This document shows positions 33,421 through 41,764 of a stretch of 64,000 bases of DNA, in pieces. Each line of letters starts with the position of its first letter. Within the stretch, counting starts at the first letter, position 1. Under the pieces are notes generated by a model. It was given only the letters and a program-made list of their open reading frames with translations. It searched no databases and was not told the origin of the DNA. Position numbers and translations under genes: made by a program. The stretch lies in the NCBI RefSeq assembly GCF_025717045.1, contig NZ_JAOVZN010000011.1, positions 50,524 to 114,523 on the forward strand, given 5' to 3'. Source of the DNA: Flavobacterium sp. SH_e. GTDB taxonomy: Bacteria > Bacteroidota > Bacteroidia > Flavobacteriales > Flavobacteriaceae.

Positions 33421-35524
33421 AAGCCAAGTGTTTTTGATTGTTTTTATTGAGTAAAATTTCGTCGCATTTTGGACAGTATTCATGTTCTCCGTTAAGATAA
33501 CCATGAATAGGACAGATGCTAAAAATTGGTGTTACGGTTATGTAAGGCAGTTTGAAATTGGTTAAAACTTTCTTTACGAAATTTTTACAAGCTTCTGGAC
33601 TGCTAATTTTTTCTCTCATATAAAGATGTAAAACTGTACCGCCAGTATATTTGCATTGCAGTTCGTCCTGAAGCAATAAGGCTTCAAAAGGATCGTCGGT
33701 ATGATCGACTGGAATTTGTGAACTATTTGTATAATAAATATTCTCATTTTGTCCCGCTTGCAAAATCTCTGGAAAACGCTTTTTGTCTTCTTTAGCAAAA
33801 CGATAAGTTGTTCCTTCGGCTGGCGTTGCTTCTAGATTGTAAAGATTTCCAGTTTCTTCCTGAAATTCCTTCATTCGCAATCGAATATAATCTAGAATTT
33901 CTGTTGCAAAATGAATTCCAGAACTGCAGGTTATATTTTGCTTTCCTTCAGAGAAATTGATCACCATTTCGTTCATTCCATTCACGCCAATTGTTGAAAA
34001 GTGATTTCTGAAATGCTTCAAATAACGTTGCGTGTACGGGTAAAGTCCGCGGTCGTACATGGTTTGGATAAAGGTTCTTTTTTTCTCTAAAGTGGATTTT
34101 GCAATTTTCAGTAATTCATCTAAATGAGCAAACAAATTAATGATATTTCCTCTGTGCAAATAACCCAAGCGCGCCATATTGATCGTAACAACGCCAATAC
34201 TTCCCGTCATTTCGGCACTTCCAAAAAGACCATTTCCTCGTTTTAATAATTCTCTTAAATCGAGTTGTAAACGACAACACATACTTCGAACGGCATTTGG
34301 CTTGTAAGCTTCAGGGTTTTCGATGCGATTTCCTTTTTCATCCAAAATATATTGGCTTCCAATAAAATTCTGAAAATAAGAAGAACCAATTTTAGCGGTG
34401 TTTTCAAATAACAAATCGACATTTTCTCCATTCCAGTCAAAATCTTCCGTAATATTCACAGTCGGAATTGGGAATGTAAAAGGCTGTCCGTTGGCATCGC
34501 CTTCGGTCATAATGGTGTAATATGCTTTATTAATGAGATTCATTTCTTTTTGAAAATCAGCATATTTTAAATCTATTAGTTTGGATGCGCCTCTTTTTTT
34601 AGCTTCCAAAATCAGATCTTCATTATCGACATTCAAAAACAAATGAAGATTATTTCGAGTAGGAATCTGTTCTTTTAAATCTTCTGGTACATTCCAATCA
34701 AGAGTAATATTCGTAAAAGGCGATTGTCCCCAGCGTGCGGGTACGTTTAGATTGTAAACAAAACTTCTAATTCCTTTTAAAACTTCTTCATAAGAAAGCT
34801 GATCTTTAAAAACATAAGGAGCCAAATAAGTATCAAAAGAACTGAAAGCTTGAGCGCCTGCCCATTCGCTTTGCAGAATTCCTAAGAAATTAGCCATTTG
34901 CCCTAATGCTTCTCTAAAATGAGAAGGAGGTCTGCTCTCGACACGGCCGCGCACGCCGTTAAAACCTTCATTTAACAGTACACGCAAGCTCCAACCAGCG
35001 CAGTATCCAGTAAGACAATCCAAATCATGGATGTGTATGTCGCCATTCCTATGAGCAGAACCTTCTTCTTTATTATATATTTTATCGAGCCAATAATTGG
35101 CAATTACTTTTCCTGCGGTATTGCTAACCAATCCGGCGTTTGAATACGAAATATTTGCATTAGCATTAATTCGCCAATCTGATTGGTTAATGTATTCTTC
35201 AATAGTTTGTGTACTATCTATATAAGTGGTGTCATCGTTTAAACCATTAATATGTTCTCGCTGTAATTTTCTCGTATGGCGATAAATTATAAACGAACGC
35301 ATGGTCTGGAAATATCCGTTTTCAAAAAGCACTCTTTCAATCATGTCCTGAATTTCTTCTACAGGCCAAGAATATTTTACCTCCAAACCAGAAAGAACAA
35401 TTTTAAAAATCTTTTTATCTAAAGGTTTATTGACGCTCTGAAAAGCTTTTTGAATGGCATCCTGAATTTTATAAGCCTCAAAAGGCTTATAATCTCCGTT
35501 GCGTTTGATCACATATTTCTCCAT
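33401..35524 (-). CDS. nrdD: anaerobic ribonucleoside-triphosphate reductase, catalytic part
   Basis: 707 residues. An ATP-cone allosteric domain occupies about 1-92 (YVIKRNGDYKPFEAYKI), followed by the ten-stranded glycyl-radical-enzyme barrel and a zinc site near the end (CPIHGY...CPKC, with a His in one position). The protein stops soon after the zinc site, without the RVxGY radical loop that ends other NrdD proteins; that loop is encoded by the overlapping mini-gene. Makes deoxynucleotides without oxygen. It lies 14 bp after ric. Confidence 0.9.
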   Translation of the reverse strand: MEKYVIKRNGDYKPFEAYKIQDAIQKAFQSVNKPLDKKIFKIVLSGLEVKYSWPVEEIQDMIERVLFENGYFQTMRSFIIYRHTRKLQREHINGLNDDTTYIDSTQTIEEYINQSDWRINANANISYSNAGLVSNTAGKVIANYWLDKIYNKEEGSAHRNGDIHIHDLDCLTGYCAGWSLRVLLNEGFNGVRGRVESRPPSHFREALGQMANFLGILQSEWAGAQAFSSFDTYLAPYVFKDQLSYEEVLKGIRSFVYNLNVPARWGQSPFTNITLDWNVPEDLKEQIPTRNNLHLFLNVDNEDLILEAKKRGASKLIDLKYADFQKEMNLINKAYYTIMTEGDANGQPFTFPIPTVNITEDFDWNGENVDLLFENTAKIGSSYFQNFIGSQYILDEKGNRIENPEAYKPNAVRSMCCRLQLDLRELLKRGNGLFGSAEMTGSIGVVTINMARLGYLHRGNIINLFAHLDELLKIAKSTLEKKRTFIQTMYDRGLYPYTQRYLKHFRNHFSTIGVNGMNEMVINFSEGKQNITCSSGIHFATEILDYIRLRMKEFQEETGNLYNLEATPAEGTTYRFAKEDKKRFPEILQAGQNENIYYTNSSQIPVDHTDDPFEALLLQDELQCKYTGGTVLHLYMREKISSPEACKNFVKKVLTNFKLPYITVTPIFSICPIHGYLNGEHEYCPKCDEILLNKNNQKHLAYENKNA

Positions 35525-35538
35525 GGTTTTGTTTTTAA

Positions 35539-36270
35539 TTAAGACACTTTTTCAAATGTTTTTTCGAGCTCAATAGCTTTTGGAAATAAAATGTTGTTTT
35601 CCAAATGAATATGCTTTTTTAAATCTTTATCAAATTCTTCAAGCATAAGAAAAGCTACTTTATAAGTGTTGCATGAATCAATAGGGGGCGTATAATTATT
35701 TGTTAAAGCAGCAATTCTTTTAAAGCGCTGTCCTTCTGTAATATGGTCATCTTTTAAAGTTAGAATTGGAGCTTCAATAGATAAAAAAGGCGGTGTTTCC
35801 AGTTCTGTACCTTTACTGTGTGCGACTTTCATTTTTTTGATAAAAGGAAAAACAACCAACTCTTCTCTTTTCATATGAGCCGTGAGATCCAAATACGTTT
35901 TTGAAAAAATAGTATGAATTTCATGAAGCTCAGGATGAATCGCACCGTGAACACCGCATATTTTATTTAAGTACTCCAAAATAACAGGAGATCTTTCTTC
36001 TACATATCTATGATGGGTTTTGGTTATATAATCTGCAATCATGTCTGGAGGCCAGCTTTTATAATCAAAAGACTGATTGACAGAACTGCCTCTTGCTTTT
36101 TCAATATGTTCAATAAGAACACTTTCTTCGATATCTCTTTTTTTGCAGACTTCTTCAATAGTTCGATGTCCTTTGCAGCAAAAGTCGATATGGAATTTTG
36201 TAAAAATGGCTGCTGTTTTGAAATCATCTGCTACGATTTCACCAATGGTTGTTTTACTTGTCAGTTTCAT
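35539..36270 (-). CDS. ric: di-iron iron-sulfur cluster repair protein (RIC/YtfE/ScdA)
   Basis: 243 residues: the short N-terminal ScdA domain (about 5-60, with FHIDFCCKGHRTIEEVC) and a hemerythrin-like domain (about 80-240) with spaced histidines and glutamates (KTHHRYVEE, HPELHEI, DDHITEGQRF, HIHLENNILFPKA). It restores iron-sulfur clusters damaged by nitric oxide or oxidants. It lies between nadB (30 bp) and nrdD (14 bp), both linked to iron-sulfur or radical chemistry. Confidence 0.9.
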   Translation of the reverse strand: MKLTSKTTIGEIVADDFKTAAIFTKFHIDFCCKGHRTIEEVCKKRDIEESVLIEHIEKARGSSVNQSFDYKSWPPDMIADYITKTHHRYVEERSPVILEYLNKICGVHGAIHPELHEIHTIFSKTYLDLTAHMKREELVVFPFIKKMKVAHSKGTELETPPFLSIEAPILTLKDDHITEGQRFKRIAALTNNYTPPIDSCNTYKVAFLMLEEFDKDLKKHIHLENNILFPKAIELEKTFEKVS

Positions 36271-36300
36271 AATGCTTAGGGGTATAGATTAATTTTGGTT

Positions 36301-37815
36301 TCAGCATATTTTTTGGTCCGCCGCAGCTTTGCATTGTTTTACAATCAATAAAGAAGCAGCAATCATGTTTGAAAATTCGATAAAAGGAATCTTGATTTCG
36401 TGAGTCTCTGTAAGTGAAACACCATAATTATAAAGCTCTTTTATTTTTTCAAAAGCCAATTCGGTATTGCGTTCTTCGCTTGTGTAAAATGTGGTAACCA
36501 GTTTTTGTAATTCTTTTTTAAGTATTTCGAAAGCAAGGTAATCATCGACTTGATGTGCCTTTGGAAACTTTGGAATCAATATTTTGGATGAAAAAATAAA
36601 TTCGGCAATTGTTCTGTCTACATTTTCTGAAGCTTGATGAGCAAAGACTAGCGCTTCTAGAAGCGAGTTCGAAGCCAAACGATTTTTTCCATGAAGTCCT
36701 GTTCTTGCGCATTCGCCAATGGCGTAAAGATTTTTAATTGAAGTAACACCATTTTGATCCACTTTAATTCCTCCACATTGATAATGAGCCGCAGGAACAA
36801 CAGGTATTAAATCTTTTTCAGGGTAAATTCCTAATTCATTGCAATGCGTTGTGATGACTGGAAATTGATTTGCAAAAGCTTTTGGATCTAAATGTCTGCA
36901 GTCTAAATAAACATGATTTTTTCCGCTCAATTGAAGTTCTTTACTGATAGCACTTGAAACCATATCTCGTGTTGCCAATTCGCCTCTGATGTCATATTTA
37001 AACAGAAATCTTTTTCCTTCTTCGTTTATAATATGAGCGCCAAAACCTCTTACAGCTTCAGAAATCAAGAACAACGGATTTTCTTTTCCTGAATATAAGG
37101 CAGTTGGGTGAAATTGAATATATTGCATATCAACAATTTCAGCCCCAGCTCGTGCCGCCATTGAAAGTCCGTCGCCTGTTGCGATTTTCGGATTTGTGGT
37201 ATTTTCAAAAAGTTGACCACATCCGCCTGTGCTTAAAACTATGGTTCGCGTTCTAAGATATTTTATTCGGTTATGTTTTTTTTCATAATAGAAAACTCCG
37301 GTACAAATAGTTTTTGCTTTTTTTGTTTCGGTATTTATATCAATGACCATATGATTTTCCAAAAGTTCAACGTTGGGCATTTTTTTGATCATTTTGAGCA
37401 GTTTGTGCTCTATTTCCTGTCCGGAGCTATCTTTATGATGTAATATTCTATGTTGTGAATGTCCGCCTTCTAGACCTAAGTTCCATTGTCCTTTTTCATT
37501 TTTATCAAAAGAAGTTCCAATTTCGATTAATTCTTGAAGCCTTTCAGGAGCTTGTTTAATAACCATATTAACGACGTCTTTATCGCACAACCCCCCTCCA
37601 GAACGAAGCGTATCATGTATGTGTTTATTAAAGCTGTCTTTTATAAGGTCTGTAACCACAGCAATACCACCTTGAGCGAGCTGTGTATTGGTATTTTTGG
37701 CTGTTTCTTTCGTCATTATAACAATAGATAAGTCGGGGCGTTTTTTTGCCGTTTTCATGGCAAATGATAATCCCGAAATACCCGAACCAATGATTAATAT
37801 ATCTGTAGTATCCAT
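36301..37815 (-). CDS. nadB: L-aspartate oxidase
   Basis: 504 residues. The N-terminal FAD fold is IIGSGISGLSFAMKTA (8-23), followed by NTQLAQGGIAV, the succinate-dehydrogenase-like active-site segment QFHPTALYS, and GLHGKNRLASNSLLEAL near the C-terminal third. It oxidises aspartate to iminoaspartate for NAD synthesis; family members can use fumarate instead of oxygen, which fits an anaerobic operon. It lies 29 bp after nadA. Confidence 0.92.
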   Translation of the reverse strand: MDTTDILIIGSGISGLSFAMKTAKKRPDLSIVIMTKETAKNTNTQLAQGGIAVVTDLIKDSFNKHIHDTLRSGGGLCDKDVVNMVIKQAPERLQELIEIGTSFDKNEKGQWNLGLEGGHSQHRILHHKDSSGQEIEHKLLKMIKKMPNVELLENHMVIDINTETKKAKTICTGVFYYEKKHNRIKYLRTRTIVLSTGGCGQLFENTTNPKIATGDGLSMAARAGAEIVDMQYIQFHPTALYSGKENPLFLISEAVRGFGAHIINEEGKRFLFKYDIRGELATRDMVSSAISKELQLSGKNHVYLDCRHLDPKAFANQFPVITTHCNELGIYPEKDLIPVVPAAHYQCGGIKVDQNGVTSIKNLYAIGECARTGLHGKNRLASNSLLEALVFAHQASENVDRTIAEFIFSSKILIPKFPKAHQVDDYLAFEILKKELQKLVTTFYTSEERNTELAFEKIKELYNYGVSLTETHEIKIPFIEFSNMIAASLLIVKQCKAAADQKIC

Positions 37816-37844
37816 GTTATTTTGATTTAAGCGTTATTATGTTT

Positions 37845-38777
37845 TTATGATAATTCAAGCATTCTTTCAATAGGTTTCAGTGCTTTTATTCTAAGCTCTT
37901 CTGAAATTTTCATTTCGGGGCTTTCATTTTTAAGACACGAGTACAATTTTTCCAAAGTATTCATTTTCATGAAAGCACATTCACTGCAGGCACATGTATT
38001 GTCTTCTGTGGAAGGAGCCGGAATCAGCGCTTTATCGGGTACTGCTTTTGCAAGCTCATGCAGGATACCGGCTTCTGTAGCCACAATGAAAACGGCAGCA
38101 GGATCCGTTTTAATGAAATTAATAATTCCCGAAGTTGAGCCAATGTAATGTGCTGCTTTTAAAATATGGTCTTCAGATTCGGGGTGTGCTGCAATTTTTG
38201 CAGTCGGATTTTTGTTATATATTTCAATTAGTTTGTCTAATGAAAAGGCTTCATGCACTACACAAGAGCCTTTCCATAAGACGAGTTCACGTTTGGTTTC
38301 CTTTTGAATATAACTACCTAAATTTTCATCTGGAGCAAATATGATTTTTTGTTCTTTTGGTATTGAACCGATTATTTTTTTGGCATTCGCCGAAGTGCAA
38401 ACCAAATCGCTCATGGCTTTTATTTCAGCAGAACAATTAATGTATGTTACTACAACATGATCGGGATATTGTTCTTTAAACAATTTAAAATCCTTCGGAT
38501 TGCAACCGTCTGCTAGTGAACAGCCAGCTTCCCAATCGGGCAATAAAACTTTTTTATTTGGGTTTAAAATTTTTGCAGTTTCGGCCATAAAGTGAACTCC
38601 AGCAAAAACAATAATATCGGCAATTGTGTTTTGAGCTTTTTTAGATAATTCAAGACTGTCTCCAATAAAATCTGCTATGTTCTGAATGTCTTCATCTTGA
38701 TAATAATGAGCCAAAATCACGGCATTTTTTTCTTCTTTTAATCGGATGATTTCCTGTATTAAAAAGTTCTTATCCAT
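37845..38777 (-). CDS. nadA: quinolinate synthase
   Basis: 310 residues. The three-domain NadA fold has the cluster cysteines in GCSLADGC, LVCTSANA and NTCACSECAFMKMN. It condenses iminoaspartate with dihydroxyacetone phosphate into quinolinate using a 4Fe-4S cluster that is damaged by oxygen and nitric oxide. First gene of the operon; the -7-like element at 38881-38888 and an operator palindrome at 38908-38927 lie upstream. Confidence 0.93.
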   Translation of the reverse strand: MDKNFLIQEIIRLKEEKNAVILAHYYQDEDIQNIADFIGDSLELSKKAQNTIADIIVFAGVHFMAETAKILNPNKKVLLPDWEAGCSLADGCNPKDFKLFKEQYPDHVVVTYINCSAEIKAMSDLVCTSANAKKIIGSIPKEQKIIFAPDENLGSYIQKETKRELVLWKGSCVVHEAFSLDKLIEIYNKNPTAKIAAHPESEDHILKAAHYIGSTSGIINFIKTDPAAVFIVATEAGILHELAKAVPDKALIPAPSTEDNTCACSECAFMKMNTLEKLYSCLKNESPEMKISEELRIKALKPIERMLELS

Positions 38778-38907
38778 TTTACAGTTCTTAATTTTTCGAC
38801 TTAACTATAAAGAAAAAGCCGTTTGGTATTAGTTAAAAGCTTGTTTTTAAAATGCATTTAAGCATATAATTTTAATAGGGTAAATGTATTATCAACATTT
38901 CTTTCAA

Positions 38908-38927
38908 AGTATGATTCTAATCATACT
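38908..38927. promoter_or_regulatory. Crp/Fnr-type operator before nadA
   Basis: Perfect palindrome AGTATGATT-CT-AATCATACT. It has the size and symmetry of a Crp/Fnr site (compare TTGAT-N4-ATCAA) and sits about 41 bases upstream of the predicted nadA transcript start, the position used for class II activation. Confidence 0.7.
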
Positions 38928-39023
38928 GTTTTATTTTTATTTGTGTATGTTAAGCGATACAAATTGATTTTTGATGAAAAAGAAATGAATACAGATAGAA
39001 AATTCTAAAAAAACATATTTTAG

Positions 39024-39045
39024 AAATATGATCGTAATCATATTT
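39024..39045. promoter_or_regulatory. Crp/Fnr-type operator before the hemoglobin gene
   Basis: AAATATGAT-CGTA-ATCATATTT, perfect 9-bp arms, same TATGAT/ATCATA core as 38908-38927. It lies 80 bp before the hemoglobin start. Confidence 0.7.
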
Positions 39046-39124
39046 TATATGTAGTAAGTTTCGGAAATTTGATATTAGTTTTAAAGATAAAAGCGCTACC
39101 AAAAAGTGCGCTAAAATAAAACGT

Positions 39125-39496
39125 ATGAAAACAGATATTAGAAATAGAGATGATATTGTCATCTTGGTAAATGCTTTTTATCAGAAAGTAAAAAATGATT
39201 CTACTATAGGATATTTATTTACAGAGGTGGCGTTGGTTAATTGGGAAAAGCATCTTCCTATTATGTATGATTTCTGGGATAATATTCTTTTTCATACTGG
39301 AAATTTTGAAGGTAATCCGATGGTAAAACATCGAATGTTAGACCAAAAAAGCACTTTGAATGAAATTCATTTTAGACATTGGACCAAACTTTGGAAAAAA
39401 ACAGTAGACGATTTGTTTGAAGGAGAAAAAGCAAATGAAGTAAAGGTGAGAGCCGAAAATATTTCAAAATTAATGATGAATAAAGTAGTTGTCTAA
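39125..39496 (+). CDS. truncated hemoglobin, group III
   Basis: 123 residues, the size of a 2-on-2 globin. It has the group III pattern FYQKVKNDSTIGYLFTEVA, MYDFWDNILFH and the proximal-His region IHFRHWTKLWKKT, with aromatic residues at the distal pocket. Such globins bind oxygen or nitric oxide. It diverges from the nadA-nrd operon and shares its control region, consistent with a nitric oxide or microaerobic response. Confidence 0.9.
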   Translation: MKTDIRNRDDIVILVNAFYQKVKNDSTIGYLFTEVALVNWEKHLPIMYDFWDNILFHTGNFEGNPMVKHRMLDQKSTLNEIHFRHWTKLWKKTVDDLFEGEKANEVKVRAENISKLMMNKVVV

Positions 39497-39499
39497 TAC

Positions 39500-39529
39500 A
39501 AAACGGGAACCTAAAAAGTTCTCGTTTTT
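39500..39529 (+). terminator. intrinsic terminator after the hemoglobin gene
   Basis: AAAACGGGAAC (39500-39510) pairs with GTTCTCGTTTT (39518-39528) with one wobble pair, followed by T-rich sequence, just past the globin stop. Confidence 0.8.
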
Positions 39530-39608
39530 ATTTCTAAAAAACATTAAAATCTTAATTAATAATTTTCTTTTAACCAAAACAAAGAAATAGAAATCTTGTT
39601 TAAGGAAA

Positions 39609-39624
39609 TATGATTTCGATTATA
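39609..39624. promoter_or_regulatory. third TATGAT-N4-ATYATA site, orphan position
   Basis: TATGATTTCGATTATA differs by one base from the core of the two upstream operators. It lies between the ends of the hemoglobin gene and the convergent regulator gene, so its role is unclear. Confidence 0.35.
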
Positions 39625-39634
39625 ATTTGGCAAA

Positions 39635-40231
39635 TTAGTAAAACAGTTTATGATTTATAATTTCAATTTTTTTATTCTTATTCATCATTGATATGGTCCG
39701 AATAACCGTTTCAACTCGTAAACCTGTAAAGTCTGCAATTTCTCTTCTTGTATATGGAATTTTCATTTTTTTTGAAGCTTCAATATTATGCTGTTTTTTT
39801 AAATTATCTAAAAAATATTGAATTCTATACTCAGGTTTATGATTGATTATATTTTTTGAAAAAACAATTTTATTGTAAATTTTCCAAGCAAATAATTTTA
39901 ATACTTTGGCTTGTATTTCTGGATTTTCTTCAAGAAAAGAAAAGAAATTATTTTTTGATAATTTTAGGATGATACAATCGGTTTGTGCAATGGCTGAGGC
40001 AGGGTAGGGCTGATTTATAAAAAGTGGTGGCTCGCCAAAACTATTTCCTTCATTAAAAATACCAATTGTCAAATCTTTACCATCTTCGTTGGTGTAACTC
40101 ATTTTTACAGTTCCTTCTAAAATTTGGTAATACGAAACTGGCGAATCATTTTCATAAAAAATGATCGAGTTTTTAGGAACTTTTCTTGCTACAGCTCCCC
40201 AGGTATAAAGCAAATCAGTATCAATATGCAT
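39635..40231 (-). CDS. Crp/Fnr family transcriptional regulator
   Basis: 198 residues: an N-terminal cyclic-nucleotide-binding-like barrel (about 20-115, with GNSFGEPPLFINQPYPASAIA) and a C-terminal winged helix (RREIADFTGLRVETVIRTISMMNKNKKI). The recognition helix VETVIR resembles that of Fnr-like proteins. No N-terminal cysteine cluster, so it is not an oxygen-sensing Fnr of the E. coli type. Convergent with the hemoglobin gene; the best candidate to bind the palindromes at 38908 and 39024. Confidence 0.87.
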   Translation of the reverse strand: MHIDTDLLYTWGAVARKVPKNSIIFYENDSPVSYYQILEGTVKMSYTNEDGKDLTIGIFNEGNSFGEPPLFINQPYPASAIAQTDCIILKLSKNNFFSFLEENPEIQAKVLKLFAWKIYNKIVFSKNIINHKPEYRIQYFLDNLKKQHNIEASKKMKIPYTRREIADFTGLRVETVIRTISMMNKNKKIEIINHKLFY

Positions 40232-40239
40232 TCTTATTC

Positions 40240-40255
40240 TAATAATACATTATTA
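40240..40255. promoter_or_regulatory. palindrome just upstream of the Crp/Fnr gene
   Basis: TAATAAT-AC-ATTATTA, perfect 7-bp arms, 8 bp before the start codon. Possible autoregulatory site, but its AT-only arms could occur by chance. Confidence 0.3.
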
Positions 40256-40360
40256 AAGGTTTGATTTTTAGTAAGTGGTATTAATTATTTGAACAAAGAA
40301 AAGTATTATACGAGAAAGAAAATATGATAATTGTTAGCTTTTGAAATTGTGTTTAAAAAG

Positions 40361-40394
40361 AAAAGCATGAAAAAAAACTTCTTTTCATGCTTTT
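40361..40394. terminator. intrinsic terminator after the ompA-family gene
   Basis: AAAAGCATGAAAA (40361-40373) pairs perfectly with TTTTCATGCTTTT (40382-40394). It lies 20 bp past the stop of the OmpA-family gene on the - strand. Confidence 0.88.
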
Positions 40395-40414
40395 AAAATT
40401 ATAGAATTTAAGAT

Positions 40415-41734
40415 TTATTTTGCGTCAATTAGTGTAAGTGAAACTCTTCTGTTAAGTGGTCTGTTTTCAACTGGAGTATTTGGAACTAAAGGTTCTTTTT
40501 CTCCTTTTGAGAACAAGTGCATACGGTTAGACTCTATTCCTTTATTTTGTAAATAATCAGAAACAGCCTGTGCTCTCTGCATTCCAATTTTAAGATTAAG
40601 TGCTTCTGTTCCAAGATCACATGTATATCCTGTAATATTAAGATCTGTATCTTTATTCGACTTTAGGATTTCAGCAATCTTATCCAGTCTTTGCGCCAGT
40701 TCAGGAGTTACTTTTGTATTTCCAATTTCTTGAAAGGCAAGTGGCTGTTTTTCTATATAACTTCTTTCCTCGATAGTTAGCTCTTTTTTAGCTGGTGCGG
40801 CCTCAACAGATTTTTGCTCTACGGGAGCTGTCTGCTCAACTGGAGCTGTCTGTGTCTGAGCTGGCGGTTCTGCTTTTGCCTGTACAGGTTCTAGTTTGTC
40901 TTTATTGAATGAGAAACCTAATTTTAGCTGAATTCCCGCAGAAAAGTAACGGCTTTCCTGAACTATTTTTTTATTTCCAGCTGTACCGTTTGCCTGAATA
41001 TTATCAATTCCGTTTGGACTGTATGCCACGATATTTGTATTAGGAGTTTCTTTTGCCAGATCAGTCAGTCCATAATCGAGATATATGCCCGTGTAAAGCT
41101 GTGTTTTTTCTTTTAATTTGAAAGTAAGACCCGTTTCAGCACTTAATAGAAAAGCAGGATCTAGGCTTACGGTTGTTTTATCTTGCCAATTGGTGACTTT
41201 GCCAAACCCGTGAGAAGGCAGATCGTCAACTAGAAGGTTTACATCAGGATAATAGCCGCTTAATTGCAGTTCAGATGCTGAAGCTTTTACAGTCTGTTTT
41301 CCTGGGAACATAATTTTTCCTCCAAATCCAAAATACAGCTGTGTCTCAGCGGCAATTGATGTTCTGTACTGCATCATAAGCGGAATTGCAGCAGAAATAA
41401 AATGCTGGTCTTCCTTATAATTAGTAGGAGTCACCTGATACTCAAATGCAGATGTTTGATCATCAACTTCGTAAGATGAGAATGTAGTTCCATTATTCAA
41501 TTCAAAGCTATTTTGATTGTACATTACATCAACCCCTGTAGAAATTCCCCAGTGATTGCTGAAGAAATAGGTGTACCCAACAGCTATTCCTCCGCCAAAT
41601 TTCAGTTTTCCGTCTCCTATGTTGCTGTCATAAAGGATTCCAGACGGACCGCCGTTAATCTTAAAATTAATTTCCTGCGCTTTTATCGTGACGCTAAACA
41701 GCAGCAGTATCGTTATAGTGATTTTAATTTTCAT
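40415..41734 (-). CDS. OmpA-family outer membrane protein
   Basis: 439 residues from the ATG at 41734, where a signal peptide begins (MKIKITITILLLFS...KAQ); an ATG at 41761 would add nine residues before it. The N-terminal part (about 20-290) is an outer membrane beta-barrel, followed by a proline/glutamine-rich linker (about 290-325) and a C-terminal OmpA peptidoglycan-binding domain (about 335-439, with NITGYTCDLG and NRPLNRRVSLTL). It lies 30 bp after the giant adhesin gene and is probably its partner at the outer membrane, in the place where SprF-type proteins follow other SprB-like genes. Confidence 0.85.
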   Translation of the reverse strand: MKIKITITILLLFSVTIKAQEINFKINGGPSGILYDSNIGDGKLKFGGGIAVGYTYFFSNHWGISTGVDVMYNQNSFELNNGTTFSSYEVDDQTSAFEYQVTPTNYKEDQHFISAAIPLMMQYRTSIAAETQLYFGFGGKIMFPGKQTVKASASELQLSGYYPDVNLLVDDLPSHGFGKVTNWQDKTTVSLDPAFLLSAETGLTFKLKEKTQLYTGIYLDYGLTDLAKETPNTNIVAYSPNGIDNIQANGTAGNKKIVQESRYFSAGIQLKLGFSFNKDKLEPVQAKAEPPAQTQTAPVEQTAPVEQKSVEAAPAKKELTIEERSYIEKQPLAFQEIGNTKVTPELAQRLDKIAEILKSNKDTDLNITGYTCDLGTEALNLKIGMQRAQAVSDYLQNKGIESNRMHLFSKGEKEPLVPNTPVENRPLNRRVSLTLIDAK

Positions 41735-41764
41735 TGCTTGTAAATTTAAATTGAACCCCATTTT

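Larger units (their letters stand above)
38778..39124. promoter_or_regulatory. divergent control region of nadA operon and hemoglobin gene
   Basis: 347 bp without a gene. It holds two palindromes of the form TATGAT-N4-ATCATA. Toward nadA a -7-like TACATTTA (complement of 38881-38888) with a TTG 16 bases upstream, and toward the hemoglobin gene a GAAATTTG (39064-39071), each match TAnnTTTG at seven of eight positions. Each palindrome centre is 36.5 bases from the near end of its -7 element. Confidence 0.65.
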
